DNA of 5,609 nucleotides from Sulfurimonas sp. (GCA_030646745.1 JAUSKV010000018.1:1-5609); one strand, 5' to 3'; numbered from the stretch's first letter, positions 1-5,609 are shown. Notes: generated by a model not told the origin, from the sequence alone. Made by a program: numbers and translations.

Positions 1-259
1 ATATGCGTGTTAATTCGTCAACGCTTGTTTTTATTACATCTATGCTGTGTCCGCTTTTATTGGAGAGTTCATTGATTTTAGATACATTTTCTATGATTTT
101 TTCTGCTTTTGCAGCATTCTGGGAATAACTTTTTACTGTTCCCTCCGCCAACTCGATACCTCTTATAATTTGAGAACTTATATCTTCTATTTTGCTTGAT
201 ACATCAAAAGATATTTCAGCTAATGTTTTTCAAGGGTTTCAGACTTTATTTTTTTTCAT
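1..259 (-). pseudogene. MCP-like chemoreceptor gene, 5' part, two frameshifts, runs off the window
   Basis: The minus strand encodes an amphipathic coiled-coil stretch in an open frame from about 229 to 1 (including SSKIEDISSQI, GIELAEGTVKSYSQNAAKAEK and KSGHSIDVIKTSVDELTRI). Hydrophobic residues sit at heptad spacing and the stretch is rich in Ser, Ala, Glu and Lys. This is the look of the adaptation/signalling helices of methyl-accepting chemotaxis proteins, which bind CheA and CheW. No ATG occurs in that frame, and in-frame TGA codons lie just upstream (232-230). An ATG at 259-257, 6 bp after the preceding stop codon, opens only MKKNKV before TGA (241-239). Removing one A from the A8 run (256-249) and adding one A to the A5 run (230-226) would join everything as MKKIKSETLEKTLAEIS. 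Either the gene is decayed or the assembly has two homopolymer errors. If intact it would start without a membrane segment, so it would be a soluble or short receptor-like protein. Its position downstream of cheA-cheW supports the MCP reading; the family call is moderate because the conserved hairpin tip lies outside the window. Confidence 0.6.
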
Positions 260-265
260 TACGTC

Positions 266-1585
266 TTAAAAATCAAAAATATCATTCACACTAACCGTTT
301 CATTTGCCGATTCGGCTATTATCAGCATACTTTCAAGCATTTGTGCATTGCTGATAATCGTATCATCCATAAAATTTACATTCGGTGCGCCGTCATGAAA
401 CACCATCTGTATCCAGTTCATTAAATCAAGACCGAATGTTTTACAAAACAATCCCAAAGAGGATGACTTATCGATAAAGATTTGAAGATTCTTTTGAATG
501 GTGGAAGATAATGCACCTAATGCTCTAGCAACAGTATAACTTTCAGAATATATTAAAGTAGTTCTTCCGATTCTATCAATATAGTAGGCAATCTCTTCAA
601 CTTCTTCTGAACATATATCGCCGCTCCCAACGATTAGTAAAAGAGTATTGAGGCGTGAAAGATACTCATTGATATTTTCTAGATCCTCATCATCCATATA
701 GTCATAGATATGATTTTCGTCTGCAGAGACAAGAGTACTTTCTGAATAAACGGGTTCTTCATGTGGAATCGAAACTATAGATGCTTGTGTTGTTTTTATC
801 GGTTGAATAGCGGGTATTGTGTTTTGTTGAAAAGGGTATAGAAATGAAATTTTATTTCTTTTCAATTTTACATTTGTAACATTAAGGTTTTTATCTAGAA
901 TTGATTGAATAAAATTCGGATTTAATTCCGATAAACCTTCCATGGTAAAATATATATTTTTATCGGATTCTTCAACCCATATGTGTGGTTTTAAATTTAG
1001 CTTTAGTCCAAGTGACCCAATATCGTAAAGAACACGAATCGTATCAGTTAAGAGAGGACTTGCTTTTTGGGTATTGAGAAGATAATATTCCCAAAACTCA
1101 GCTAAAACATCATGGTCTTTAATAAAAAATGAAATCGTTCGGGCATACGTTTTGTGTCCATGAAGGTTATGCCCTTCATGGATGGATAGGTGGTCTCTGC
1201 GTGATTCTATTAGAGCAAAATAATTATCCAATCGTGCAAAAAAGATATCAAAATTAATAGGTTTATCTATAAAATCTTCTGCTCCGTTGAGTAAGACTTC
1301 TTTTTTTACTTCAGGTTTTTCTGTTCCTGACATTGCAATAATCATAACCGTTGAGTCGTTAGCCCGTATCAACTTTGTTGCTTCAACGCCGCCCATTTCT
1401 GGCATCATGATATCCATCAAAATAAGATCATAGTGTTCATTATTGCATAACATAACTGCTTCTACACCATTATCCGCTTCATTAATGACGAGCTTTTTTT
1501 TCTCTTCAGCGGCATAGTCTTCAATTAGTGTCCGAAGCAATGATCGGCTTATTTTATTGTCATCAACAAGTAATATTTTTTTCAT
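266..1585 (-). CDS. Response regulator: N-terminal receiver plus uncharacterised helical output domains
   Basis: A 439-residue protein. Residues 1-125 form a complete receiver domain: acidic pocket D8/D9, phospho-acceptor D58 (in LILMDIMMPEMGG), switch Ser86 (IIAMSGTE) and Lys108 (DFIDKPI). It should therefore accept phosphate from CheA. Residues 140-255 look like a mixed alpha/beta region that I do not recognise. Residues 260-300 look like a loose linker. Residues 300-425 are predicted mainly helical and contain no HTH, GGDEF, EAL, HD-GYP or CheB methylesterase signature. The protein ends in an acidic/aromatic tail (SVNDIFDF). It is not CheV, which has CheW first and receiver second. The start is the first ATG of the frame, but no good Shine-Dalgarno sequence precedes it; a possible 6-codon leader ORF overlaps the start (see 1582-1602). 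Position after cheW, 41 bp downstream, implies a role in the same relay: phosphate sink, adaptor or second output. The receiver call is firm; the rest is unknown. Confidence 0.9.
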   Translation of the reverse strand: MKKILLVDDNKISRSLLRTLIEDYAAEEKKKLVINEADNGVEAVMLCNNEHYDLILMDIMMPEMGGVEATKLIRANDSTVMIIAMSGTEKPEVKKEVLLNGAEDFIDKPINFDIFFARLDNYFALIESRRDHLSIHEGHNLHGHKTYARTISFFIKDHDVLAEFWEYYLLNTQKASPLLTDTIRVLYDIGSLGLKLNLKPHIWVEESDKNIYFTMEGLSELNPNFIQSILDKNLNVTNVKLKRNKISFLYPFQQNTIPAIQPIKTTQASIVSIPHEEPVYSESTLVSADENHIYDYMDDEDLENINEYLSRLNTLLLIVGSGDICSEEVEEIAYYIDRIGRTTLIYSESYTVARALGALSSTIQKNLQIFIDKSSSLGLFCKTFGLDLMNWIQMVFHDGAPNVNFMDDTIISNAQMLESMLIIAESANETVSVNDIFDF

Positions 1586-1602
1586 TGTATATCTATTAGC
1601 AT
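1582..1602 (-). CDS. Possible 6-codon leader ORF coupled to the response regulator start
   Basis: Between cheW and the response regulator, an ATG at 1602-1600 opens a short frame, MLIDIQ, ending at TGA 1584-1582. That TGA overlaps the regulator's ATG in the ATGA arrangement typical of translational coupling. A purine-rich AGAAGAAGAG (1620-1611) ends 8 nt upstream of this ATG and could serve as its ribosome binding site, whereas the regulator's own start has none. Terminating ribosomes could restart on the overlapping ATG. So short an ORF can occur by chance, so this is only a suggestion. Confidence 0.25.
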   Translation of the reverse strand: MLIDIQ

Positions 1603-1626
1603 GATGATTACTCTTCTTCTTTTTTA

Positions 1627-2124
1627 CTACGCAGCGAGTACATGTGATGCTGCTTCTTGTGGATGACGCGATAAACGCTGCATCTCTTCTTTATCCAAGA
1701 TTTTATCTATATCAAGTATAACAATCATCTTTTCTTCTTTTTTAAAGAGACCTTTGAGATATTTAGGTGCTATAGAAGCTCCCATATCAGGAGCCGGATA
1801 GAGTTTATCTAAATCAACATTCTCCATGTCGGAAACTTCGTCCACTACAAGACCTATCATTCTAGCATCTTGTGTTCTTACGGCAATTACAATTGTTCTT
1901 TCGTTATATACGGGTTGGGTATTGATATTAAATCTTACTCTTAAATCAATTATAGGTGCGACTTCGCCTCTTAAATTGATAACCCCTTTTACCCAACAGC
2001 TAGCGTCAGGTATCGGCGTTACAACAGGATAGGTAAGAATCTCTCTTACTTTATTTATCTCAATGCCGTATGTCTCATTTCCAAGTTTGAAAGTTAACAA
2101 CTGATTTATTTGTGTTGTGCTCAT
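1627..2124 (-). CDS. cheW: CheW chemotaxis coupling protein
   Basis: CheW links chemoreceptors to the P5 domain of CheA and is a structural part of the cytoplasmic receptor array. The 165-residue length is normal for the family. A single CheW domain spans about residues 6-150: the opening strand QLLTFKLGNETYGIEINKVREI, the hallmark VINLRGEVAPIIDLR (48-62, with R52 and R62 where the family has its key arginines), GLVVDEVSDM near 92-101, and YLKGLFKKEEKMIVILDIDKIL near the end. A short C-terminal extension (HPQEAASHVLAA) follows the domain. The ATG overlaps the cheA TGA as ATGA, with AGGAG at 2135-2131 giving 6-nt spacing, so cheA and cheW are co-transcribed and probably translationally coupled, favouring matched amounts of the two proteins. 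Identification is secure. Confidence 0.97.
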   Translation of the reverse strand: MSTTQINQLLTFKLGNETYGIEINKVREILTYPVVTPIPDASCWVKGVINLRGEVAPIIDLRVRFNINTQPVYNERTIVIAVRTQDARMIGLVVDEVSDMENVDLDKLYPAPDMGASIAPKYLKGLFKKEEKMIVILDIDKILDKEEMQRLSRHPQEAASHVLAA

Positions 2125-4211
2125 GATGCTCTCCTAGTGGTATTTTGCGTAATATTCATGGTATCTATGATTAAGCCGATTGTTCCGTCTCCGCGAACAG
2201 TTGCCCCGCCAATTCCTTGTGCATTTCTGAAATTTTTATCCAGAGGTTTTACAACAAATTGCTGCTGGTTCATAAACTCATCTACAAACAGTGCTATCTT
2301 TTTTGCTCCCGAACGAACAACAATTAAAAGTCCATCGGATAACTTATGATTCTCCGGAGTGATGTTAAATGTTGTATGAAGTCTTACAACAGGTATAAAC
2401 TCATTTCTTAACATCAATACCTCTGACTCTTCATCGCCGATTTGTTTTATCATGTCTTCTTCAGGTTTTAGCGTCTCTATGATTGCAGAAAGCGGTAATA
2501 TAAAATGCTCTTCGCCTACTCTTATGTTCAGTCCGTCTAAAATAGCTAAAGTAAGCGGCAGTACAATAGTAAATGTTGAACCCATTCCTTCTTCTGTTTC
2601 TACTTTAACAACTCCGCCTAATTTCTTAATATTAGACATAACAACATCCATACCTACACCACGACCCGATATGTCGGTAACTGCTTCAGCCGTACTAAGC
2701 CCCGGTGCAAAAATAAGCATGGCCTTGTCATCTTTACTCATCTGCGCAGCTTGTGACTCGTCTAAGATTCCGTTTTGGATGGCTTTTTCGGTAACTCTTG
2801 CAAGATTAATCCCGCCGCCGTCATCCTGAATCTTAATTATCATCTGTCCATTAGCCTGTTCAGCACTCATAATAAGAGTTCCTGTTTCATTTTTGCCGAC
2901 TGCTTTTCTTCTGTCTATTGACTCTATGCCATGGTCCATTGCATTTCTAACAATATGAGTAAGAGGATCTGTCAGACCTTCAATCATCGCTTTATCAATC
3001 TCTACGCTATCACCGTAATGACGAAAATCTATCTTTTTATTTAGTTTTTTAGCAGTATCTCGTATAACTTTTGGGAATTTAGAGAAAACTGTTTCCATCG
3101 GAATCATACGAACGCCCATAACAGACTCCTGAAGCTCTCTGATGTAACGGTCAAGCAAATCAAGTCTTTCACTTAACTCTGATTTTATCTTTTGATCTTG
3201 CATCATAAAAGTATATTGAGTAAGCATAGAATGAGCAATAACCAACTCACCGATATTATTCATAAGAGCATCTATTTTAGATAAATCAACTCTGATTGAA
3301 TTAGATGCATTATCGACTTTAAATTTTTTACCGTCTTTTGCTTCATTATCTTTAACTTCAATCTCTTTTTTTGCTTCTCTTAAAGGAGCTTGAACTTTTT
3401 TATATTCTATATTACTCGGCTCATCGAAGAATCCGAATCCTTCATCATCAACAAGTTCTAGCTCATCGAAAAATCCAAACCCTTCATCATTAATGATTTC
3501 TGTATCATCGAAGAATCCAAATCCTTCGTCAAACTCTTTATTGTCAACAGATTCCAGCTCATGAAAGAATCCAAACCCTTCGTCATCAAGGAGTTCTAGC
3601 TCATCAAAAAATCCAAATCCTTCATCTTCGCCAAGATCCATTATGCCGCCGTTCATAGGTCCATAAGCATTACTCTCTCTTGGAAACAGCATACCAAAAG
3701 CAGAAACCTCTTCTATCTCTTTAACAAGAAACTCATCCTCTTTCTCTACTTCTATTACTTTACTTTCTTCAACAGAAAACTCTTCATTTAAGAGTTCAAT
3801 CTCTTTTATATCTTGACTAAAGTTATCCAGTTTATAAAGAAGCTCCTCTTTAATAGTCATGAAATAGTCATGTTCCAATTCATCCGACAACTCTAATTCT
3901 AAGATGTGCTTTAGCGTATCTACTCCATCTATGAGTAAGCTTGCCATACTCTCTTCAAATAAGAGCTTACCGTTTCTGAGCTTATCCATGAAAAATTCCA
4001 GTTCATGTGCCAAGGCTGCAAACTTTGATAACTCTACAGATGCAGAATTACCTTTTAGCGTATGCACTGAACGAAACAGAGAGTTTATCGTTTCATTGTC
4101 CATGTCGCCCGCATCTTCGGCTTCTAGTAAAATATTATCTATGATTTCAAATATATCTTCTGCTTCTTCAAGAAACATCTGACGATATTTATTAATGTCA
4201 AATACTGCCAT
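2121..4211 (-). CDS. cheA: CheA sensor histidine kinase, P1-[GFGFF repeats]-P3-P4-P5
   Basis: A 696-residue central kinase that autophosphorylates on P1 and passes phosphate to CheY. P1 (about 1-110) holds phospho-acceptor His50 in SVHTLKGNSAS. The linker (about 135-302) is very acidic and includes five GFGFF repeats (195-269) followed by a Lys/Glu-rich stretch; no P2 domain can be recognised. P3 dimerisation helices lie at about 303-372 (RVDLSKIDALMNNIGELV, ending QESVMGVRMIPM). The P4 ATPase has an N box (HIVRNAMDHGIE, 419-430), G1 (DDGGGI, 463-468), an F-box-like segment (IFAPGLSTAEAVTDISG, about 500-516) and G2 (GRGVGMDVV, 516-524). P5, the CheW-like regulatory domain, covers about 553-690. 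No receiver is fused at the C-terminus, unlike the CheAY/CheA-REC proteins known from Helicobacter and Campylobacter. The start is supported by a GGGA motif (4221-4218, 6 nt before ATG) that overlaps the cheY stop; the cheY-cheA gap is 9 bp. Catalytic motifs look complete. Confidence 0.97.
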   Translation of the reverse strand: MAVFDINKYRQMFLEEAEDIFEIIDNILLEAEDAGDMDNETINSLFRSVHTLKGNSASVELSKFAALAHELEFFMDKLRNGKLLFEESMASLLIDGVDTLKHILELELSDELEHDYFMTIKEELLYKLDNFSQDIKEIELLNEEFSVEESKVIEVEKEDEFLVKEIEEVSAFGMLFPRESNAYGPMNGGIMDLGEDEGFGFFDELELLDDEGFGFFHELESVDNKEFDEGFGFFDDTEIINDEGFGFFDELELVDDEGFGFFDEPSNIEYKKVQAPLREAKKEIEVKDNEAKDGKKFKVDNASNSIRVDLSKIDALMNNIGELVIAHSMLTQYTFMMQDQKIKSELSERLDLLDRYIRELQESVMGVRMIPMETVFSKFPKVIRDTAKKLNKKIDFRHYGDSVEIDKAMIEGLTDPLTHIVRNAMDHGIESIDRRKAVGKNETGTLIMSAEQANGQMIIKIQDDGGGINLARVTEKAIQNGILDESQAAQMSKDDKAMLIFAPGLSTAEAVTDISGRGVGMDVVMSNIKKLGGVVKVETEEGMGSTFTIVLPLTLAILDGLNIRVGEEHFILPLSAIIETLKPEEDMIKQIGDEESEVLMLRNEFIPVVRLHTTFNITPENHKLSDGLLIVVRSGAKKIALFVDEFMNQQQFVVKPLDKNFRNAQGIGGATVRGDGTIGLIIDTMNITQNTTRRAS
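3405..3642 (-). repeat. Five in-frame 42-bp tandem repeats in the cheA linker (GFGFF array)
   Basis: Within cheA, 42-bp units begin at 3421, 3463, 3505 (54 bp long, carrying a 12-bp insert), 3559 and 3601 on the plus-strand coordinate. They encode a 14-residue unit of the form D-E-G-F-G-F-F-[D/H]-[D/E]-x-E-x-x-[D/N]. GFGFF cores fall at residues 198-202, 212-216, 230-234, 244-248 and 258-262. The aromatic core is invariant in all five copies, while DNA differs at third positions (for example GAATCCGAATCC against GAATCCAAATCC on the plus strand) and flanking residues vary. Conservation of the peptide over the DNA suggests selection on the GFGFF core and acidic neighbours. The array sits between P1 and P3, where P2 normally docks CheY. 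Confidence 0.95.
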
Positions 4212-4220
4212 GGATAATCC

Positions 4221-4589
4221 CTATCTACCAAGGACGATTCCAACCGCCTTGAGAAGTTGCTCGGGAACAAACGGTTTAACAATCCAGCCTGTTGCACCAA
4301 CTTCTTTTCCCTTAGCTTTCATATCATCATTCTTTTCCGTAGTAAGCGTAAGAATAGGTGTTTTTGCATATGTAGGCATTTTTCTTAGCTCTGCAATTAA
4401 CTCAAACCCATTCATGTTGGGCATATTTATATCCGATACTATTAAATCAAACACTGTAGTTTTTGCCTTTGCAAGACCATCTACTCCATCAACCGCTTCC
4501 GTTACATCAGGGTATCCGCCCTCATTTAACGCATACTTAACCATATCTCTCAACATGTTTGAATCATCTACAATTAATATCTTTGACAT
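4221..4589 (-). CDS. cheY: CheY single-domain chemotaxis response regulator
   Basis: A 122-residue stand-alone receiver, normal CheY length, with no output domain. Conserved residues are all present: acidic pair D8/D9, phospho-acceptor D53 (LIVSDINMPNMNG), switch Thr83 (LTLTTEK), and Lys105 in GWIVKPF. Trp102 occupies the place of the switch tyrosine (Tyr106 of E. coli CheY). After phosphorylation by CheA it would act on the flagellar switch or another motility output. It lies 9 bp upstream of cheA, so the two are in one operon. Upstream, AAAAGG (4606-4601) lies 11 nt before the ATG, a slightly long but usable ribosome binding site. The CheY call is firm by domain content and neighbourhood; whether it is the flagellar-switch CheY or a receptor-array regulator cannot be told from sequence alone. 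Confidence 0.93.
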   Translation of the reverse strand: MSKILIVDDSNMLRDMVKYALNEGGYPDVTEAVDGVDGLAKAKTTVFDLIVSDINMPNMNGFELIAELRKMPTYAKTPILTLTTEKNDDMKAKGKEVGATGWIVKPFVPEQLLKAVGIVLGR

Positions 4590-4600
4590 TTTATTTTATT

Positions 4601-4606
4601 CCTTTT
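4601..4606 (-). promoter_or_regulatory. Ribosome binding site of cheY
   Basis: AAAAGG on the minus strand, 11 nt before the cheY ATG, in an otherwise A/T-only leader. Spacing is longer than the usual 5-9 nt, but it is the only purine-rich match near this start. Confidence 0.5.
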
Positions 4607-4626
4607 TATTTTATTTAAAACGCTAA

Positions 4627-4689
4627 TCGGAACTCGTCCCGATCAGCTACGCTAGCCGCTTTGGCGCTGAAGCTAGCCTCTGGCGAGAC
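4627..4689. repeat. GC-rich palindromic intergenic element upstream of cheY
   Basis: About 62 bp at roughly 60% GC by hand count, inside AT-rich spacer. It contains a 16-nt imperfect palindrome TCGGAACTCGTCCCGA (4627-4642, one mismatch). It also has two copies of the self-complementary hexamer GCTAGC (4651-4656 and 4672-4677) flanking CGC-TTTG-GCG (4657-4666), so the segment can fold as a hairpin with a 5-nt bulge. An alternative stem pairs TCAGC (4643-4647) with GCTGA (4666-4670). The composition and multiple stems resemble REP-like dispersed intergenic repeats or a remnant of a small mobile element. It could also act as an mRNA structure between the cheZ-like gene and cheY. The T-run after it on the minus strand is short (GCGTTTTAAA), so it is a poor intrinsic terminator. 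Confidence 0.5.
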
Positions 4690-4735
4690 AAACTCAGATA
4701 CTAAACTCACTTAAATTACTGTGGTACTCTTATGT

Positions 4736-5593
4736 TTAAAACAGTAAAAACTCTTCCATATTCGGTTGCTCTATTTTGCAACCTTGCATAGCGTCATCTT
4801 GTCCATCTGCATAATCTCTTTGGTCTTGAATAGTATAAAACTGAATTAATCTTTTTTTGAGATCAGCTTTAGCAGTGTCTGATACATTGTAACCATTCTC
4901 TGAAGCAAACTCTATATCATTTTCCATAATCTTAGAAATACCGTCTATCATCTGCGTAATACGGTCTTCACATTGAAGAACCATAATAAATCCAAACATA
5001 GCCTTTATCACTTCATTCGTACGACCGAGGATAGATTCTGTCATGCTCCAAGACTCTTCTAATTCTCCAAATGCTTGAGGAGCCGTATGCTCTTTTAAAA
5101 GAGTTAATTTGTCATGTGCCTCTGAAGCATCACGATGAATTGCTTTCATCTCTTCTACCCGCTCTTCAAAGATGGTCTCTATCTCTTTAGTACTCTCTTG
5201 CATATTGAGTTTGATTCCAACTAGGTTTGCATTATGCACGGACGTATCCACACTAAATCTCTCAATTATCTCTCGCTGTTCTCTTACTGTAATTCTCTGC
5301 TCAATATGATGGCTGTATGCTTCAAGCATAGCCGGAAGCTTATCAAGACGGGAGCGGTCTATCCATGCATCAAATATACTCGGAACTAACAACTTCTCAT
5401 GTTTTTCATCATGCAGTGCTATTATAAGCAGACACTCATTTATATTAATCAAAGCAGTGGCAAATGATATATGTTCTAAACCGCAAATTATTACGTCACA
5501 TGTATCTTCTTTTGCCTGCATAAACCTGTAACCCATATTTTCTAGAGAAGGAAATGTAGAATCTTCCTCTAGTAAATTCCAAATTGTTTTCAT
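4736..5593 (-). CDS. CheZ-like CheY-P phosphatase candidate with degenerate receiver domain
   Basis: A 285-residue cytoplasmic protein with no signal peptide. Residues about 95-235 are predicted almost wholly helical, with a long-helix character like the CheZ four-helix bundle. The key segment VLQCEDRITQMIDGI (205-219) has Asp210 and Gln214 in the D-x-x-x-Q spacing that CheZ uses for dephosphorylation (E. coli D143/Q147, in FQDLTGQVI). The C-terminus is an acidic/aromatic tail, NMEEFLLF, after a flexible polar stretch, comparable to the CheY-binding tail of CheZ (DDLLDSLGF). Residues 30-92 look like a degenerate receiver: strand CDVIICGL with no phospho-acceptor Asp in place, strand CLLIIAL, then AWIDR where K-P would be, and a last helix LDKLPAMLEAY. 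The start ATG has AGGA at 5603-5600, 6 nt upstream. It lies immediately upstream of cheY on the same strand, which fits a phosphatase role. Function is inferred; a general DxxxQ chemotaxis scaffold is the main alternative. Confidence 0.65.
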   Translation of the reverse strand: MKTIWNLLEEDSTFPSLENMGYRFMQAKEDTCDVIICGLEHISFATALININECLLIIALHDEKHEKLLVPSIFDAWIDRSRLDKLPAMLEAYSHHIEQRITVREQREIIERFSVDTSVHNANLVGIKLNMQESTKEIETIFEERVEEMKAIHRDASEAHDKLTLLKEHTAPQAFGELEESWSMTESILGRTNEVIKAMFGFIMVLQCEDRITQMIDGISKIMENDIEFASENGYNVSDTAKADLKKRLIQFYTIQDQRDYADGQDDAMQGCKIEQPNMEEFLLF

Positions 5594-5599
5594 AAAAGT

Positions 5600-5603
5600 T
5601 CCT
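5600..5603 (-). promoter_or_regulatory. Ribosome binding site of the CheZ-like gene
   Basis: AGGA within TTTTAGGAAC on the minus strand, 6 nt before the ATG at 5593, supports this start. Only 16 bp of upstream sequence is present, so the promoter, or any gene in front of it in the operon, is outside the window. Confidence 0.6.
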
Positions 5604-5609
5604 AAAATA

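Noticed and set aside
266..1585. Identification of the 439-residue regulator as CheV or CheB
   Set aside because: CheV has an N-terminal CheW domain before its receiver, and CheB has a C-terminal methylesterase with Ser-His-Asp motifs; neither is seen here.
1826..2829. Plus-strand open frames opposite cheW and cheA (1826-2032, 2110-2349, 2452-2829)
   Set aside because: They lie fully antisense to well-supported genes, have no recognisable domains, and have low-complexity Ser/Thr/Pro composition typical of antisense shadows.
3421..3642. Regular 42-bp repeats resembling a CRISPR array
   Set aside because: Units are directly adjacent with no unique spacers, are in frame, and encode a conserved peptide inside cheA.
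3904..4626. Plus-strand open frames opposite the cheA start and cheY (3904-4182, 4195-4626)
   Set aside because: They are antisense to CheA P1 and to a complete CheY; neither has a credible ribosome binding site or a family match.
4607..4735. An intrinsic terminator or sigma-70 promoter in front of cheY
   Set aside because: The hairpins are not followed by a proper U-tract, and no convincing -35/-10 pair was found on the minus strand; AT-rich matches such as TAAAAT are uninformative here.

Overview
The window holds one chemotaxis signalling cluster with every recognisable gene on the minus strand, so transcription runs from high to low coordinates. AT-rich DNA, tight gene packing, and the style of the chemotaxis proteins suggest a free-living member of the Campylobacterota (Sulfurimonas/Sulfuricurvum-like). 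That assignment is a judgement from protein style, not a database result.

In transcription order: (1) 5593-4736, a 285-residue helical protein with a CheZ-type D-x-x-x-Q signature (D210, Q214), a probable degenerate receiver fold at its N-terminus and an acidic/aromatic C-terminal tail. I read it as a CheZ-like CheY-P phosphatase. (2) 4735-4590, a 146-bp gap containing a GC-rich, palindrome-rich patch that looks inserted into AT-rich spacer. (3) 4589-4221, a single-domain CheY with all phosphorylation residues. (4) 4211-2121, CheA with P1, P3, P4 and P5 but no recognisable P2 and no fused receiver; its P1-P3 linker carries five copies of a 14-residue GFGFF repeat. (5) 2124-1627, CheW, whose ATG overlaps the cheA stop by 4 bp. 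(6) 1585-266, a 439-residue response regulator with an N-terminal receiver and unrecognised downstream domains, preceded by a possible 6-codon leader ORF. (7) 259-1, the start of a methyl-accepting-chemotaxis-protein-like coiled coil whose reading frame is broken twice in A-runs; it continues past the window edge.

Together these encode a nearly complete phosphorelay: receptor (MCP-like), coupling protein (CheW), kinase (CheA), diffusible output regulator (CheY), a probable signal-terminating phosphatase (CheZ-like) and an accessory phosphorylatable regulator that could act as phosphate sink, adaptor or second output. No CheR or CheB is present here.

The most unusual points are the multivalent GFGFF repeat array in the CheA linker where the CheY-docking P2 domain normally sits, and the similar acidic/aromatic peptides at the C-termini of the CheZ-like protein and the long response regulator. 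These could be a shared set of docking peptides for CheY or another partner.
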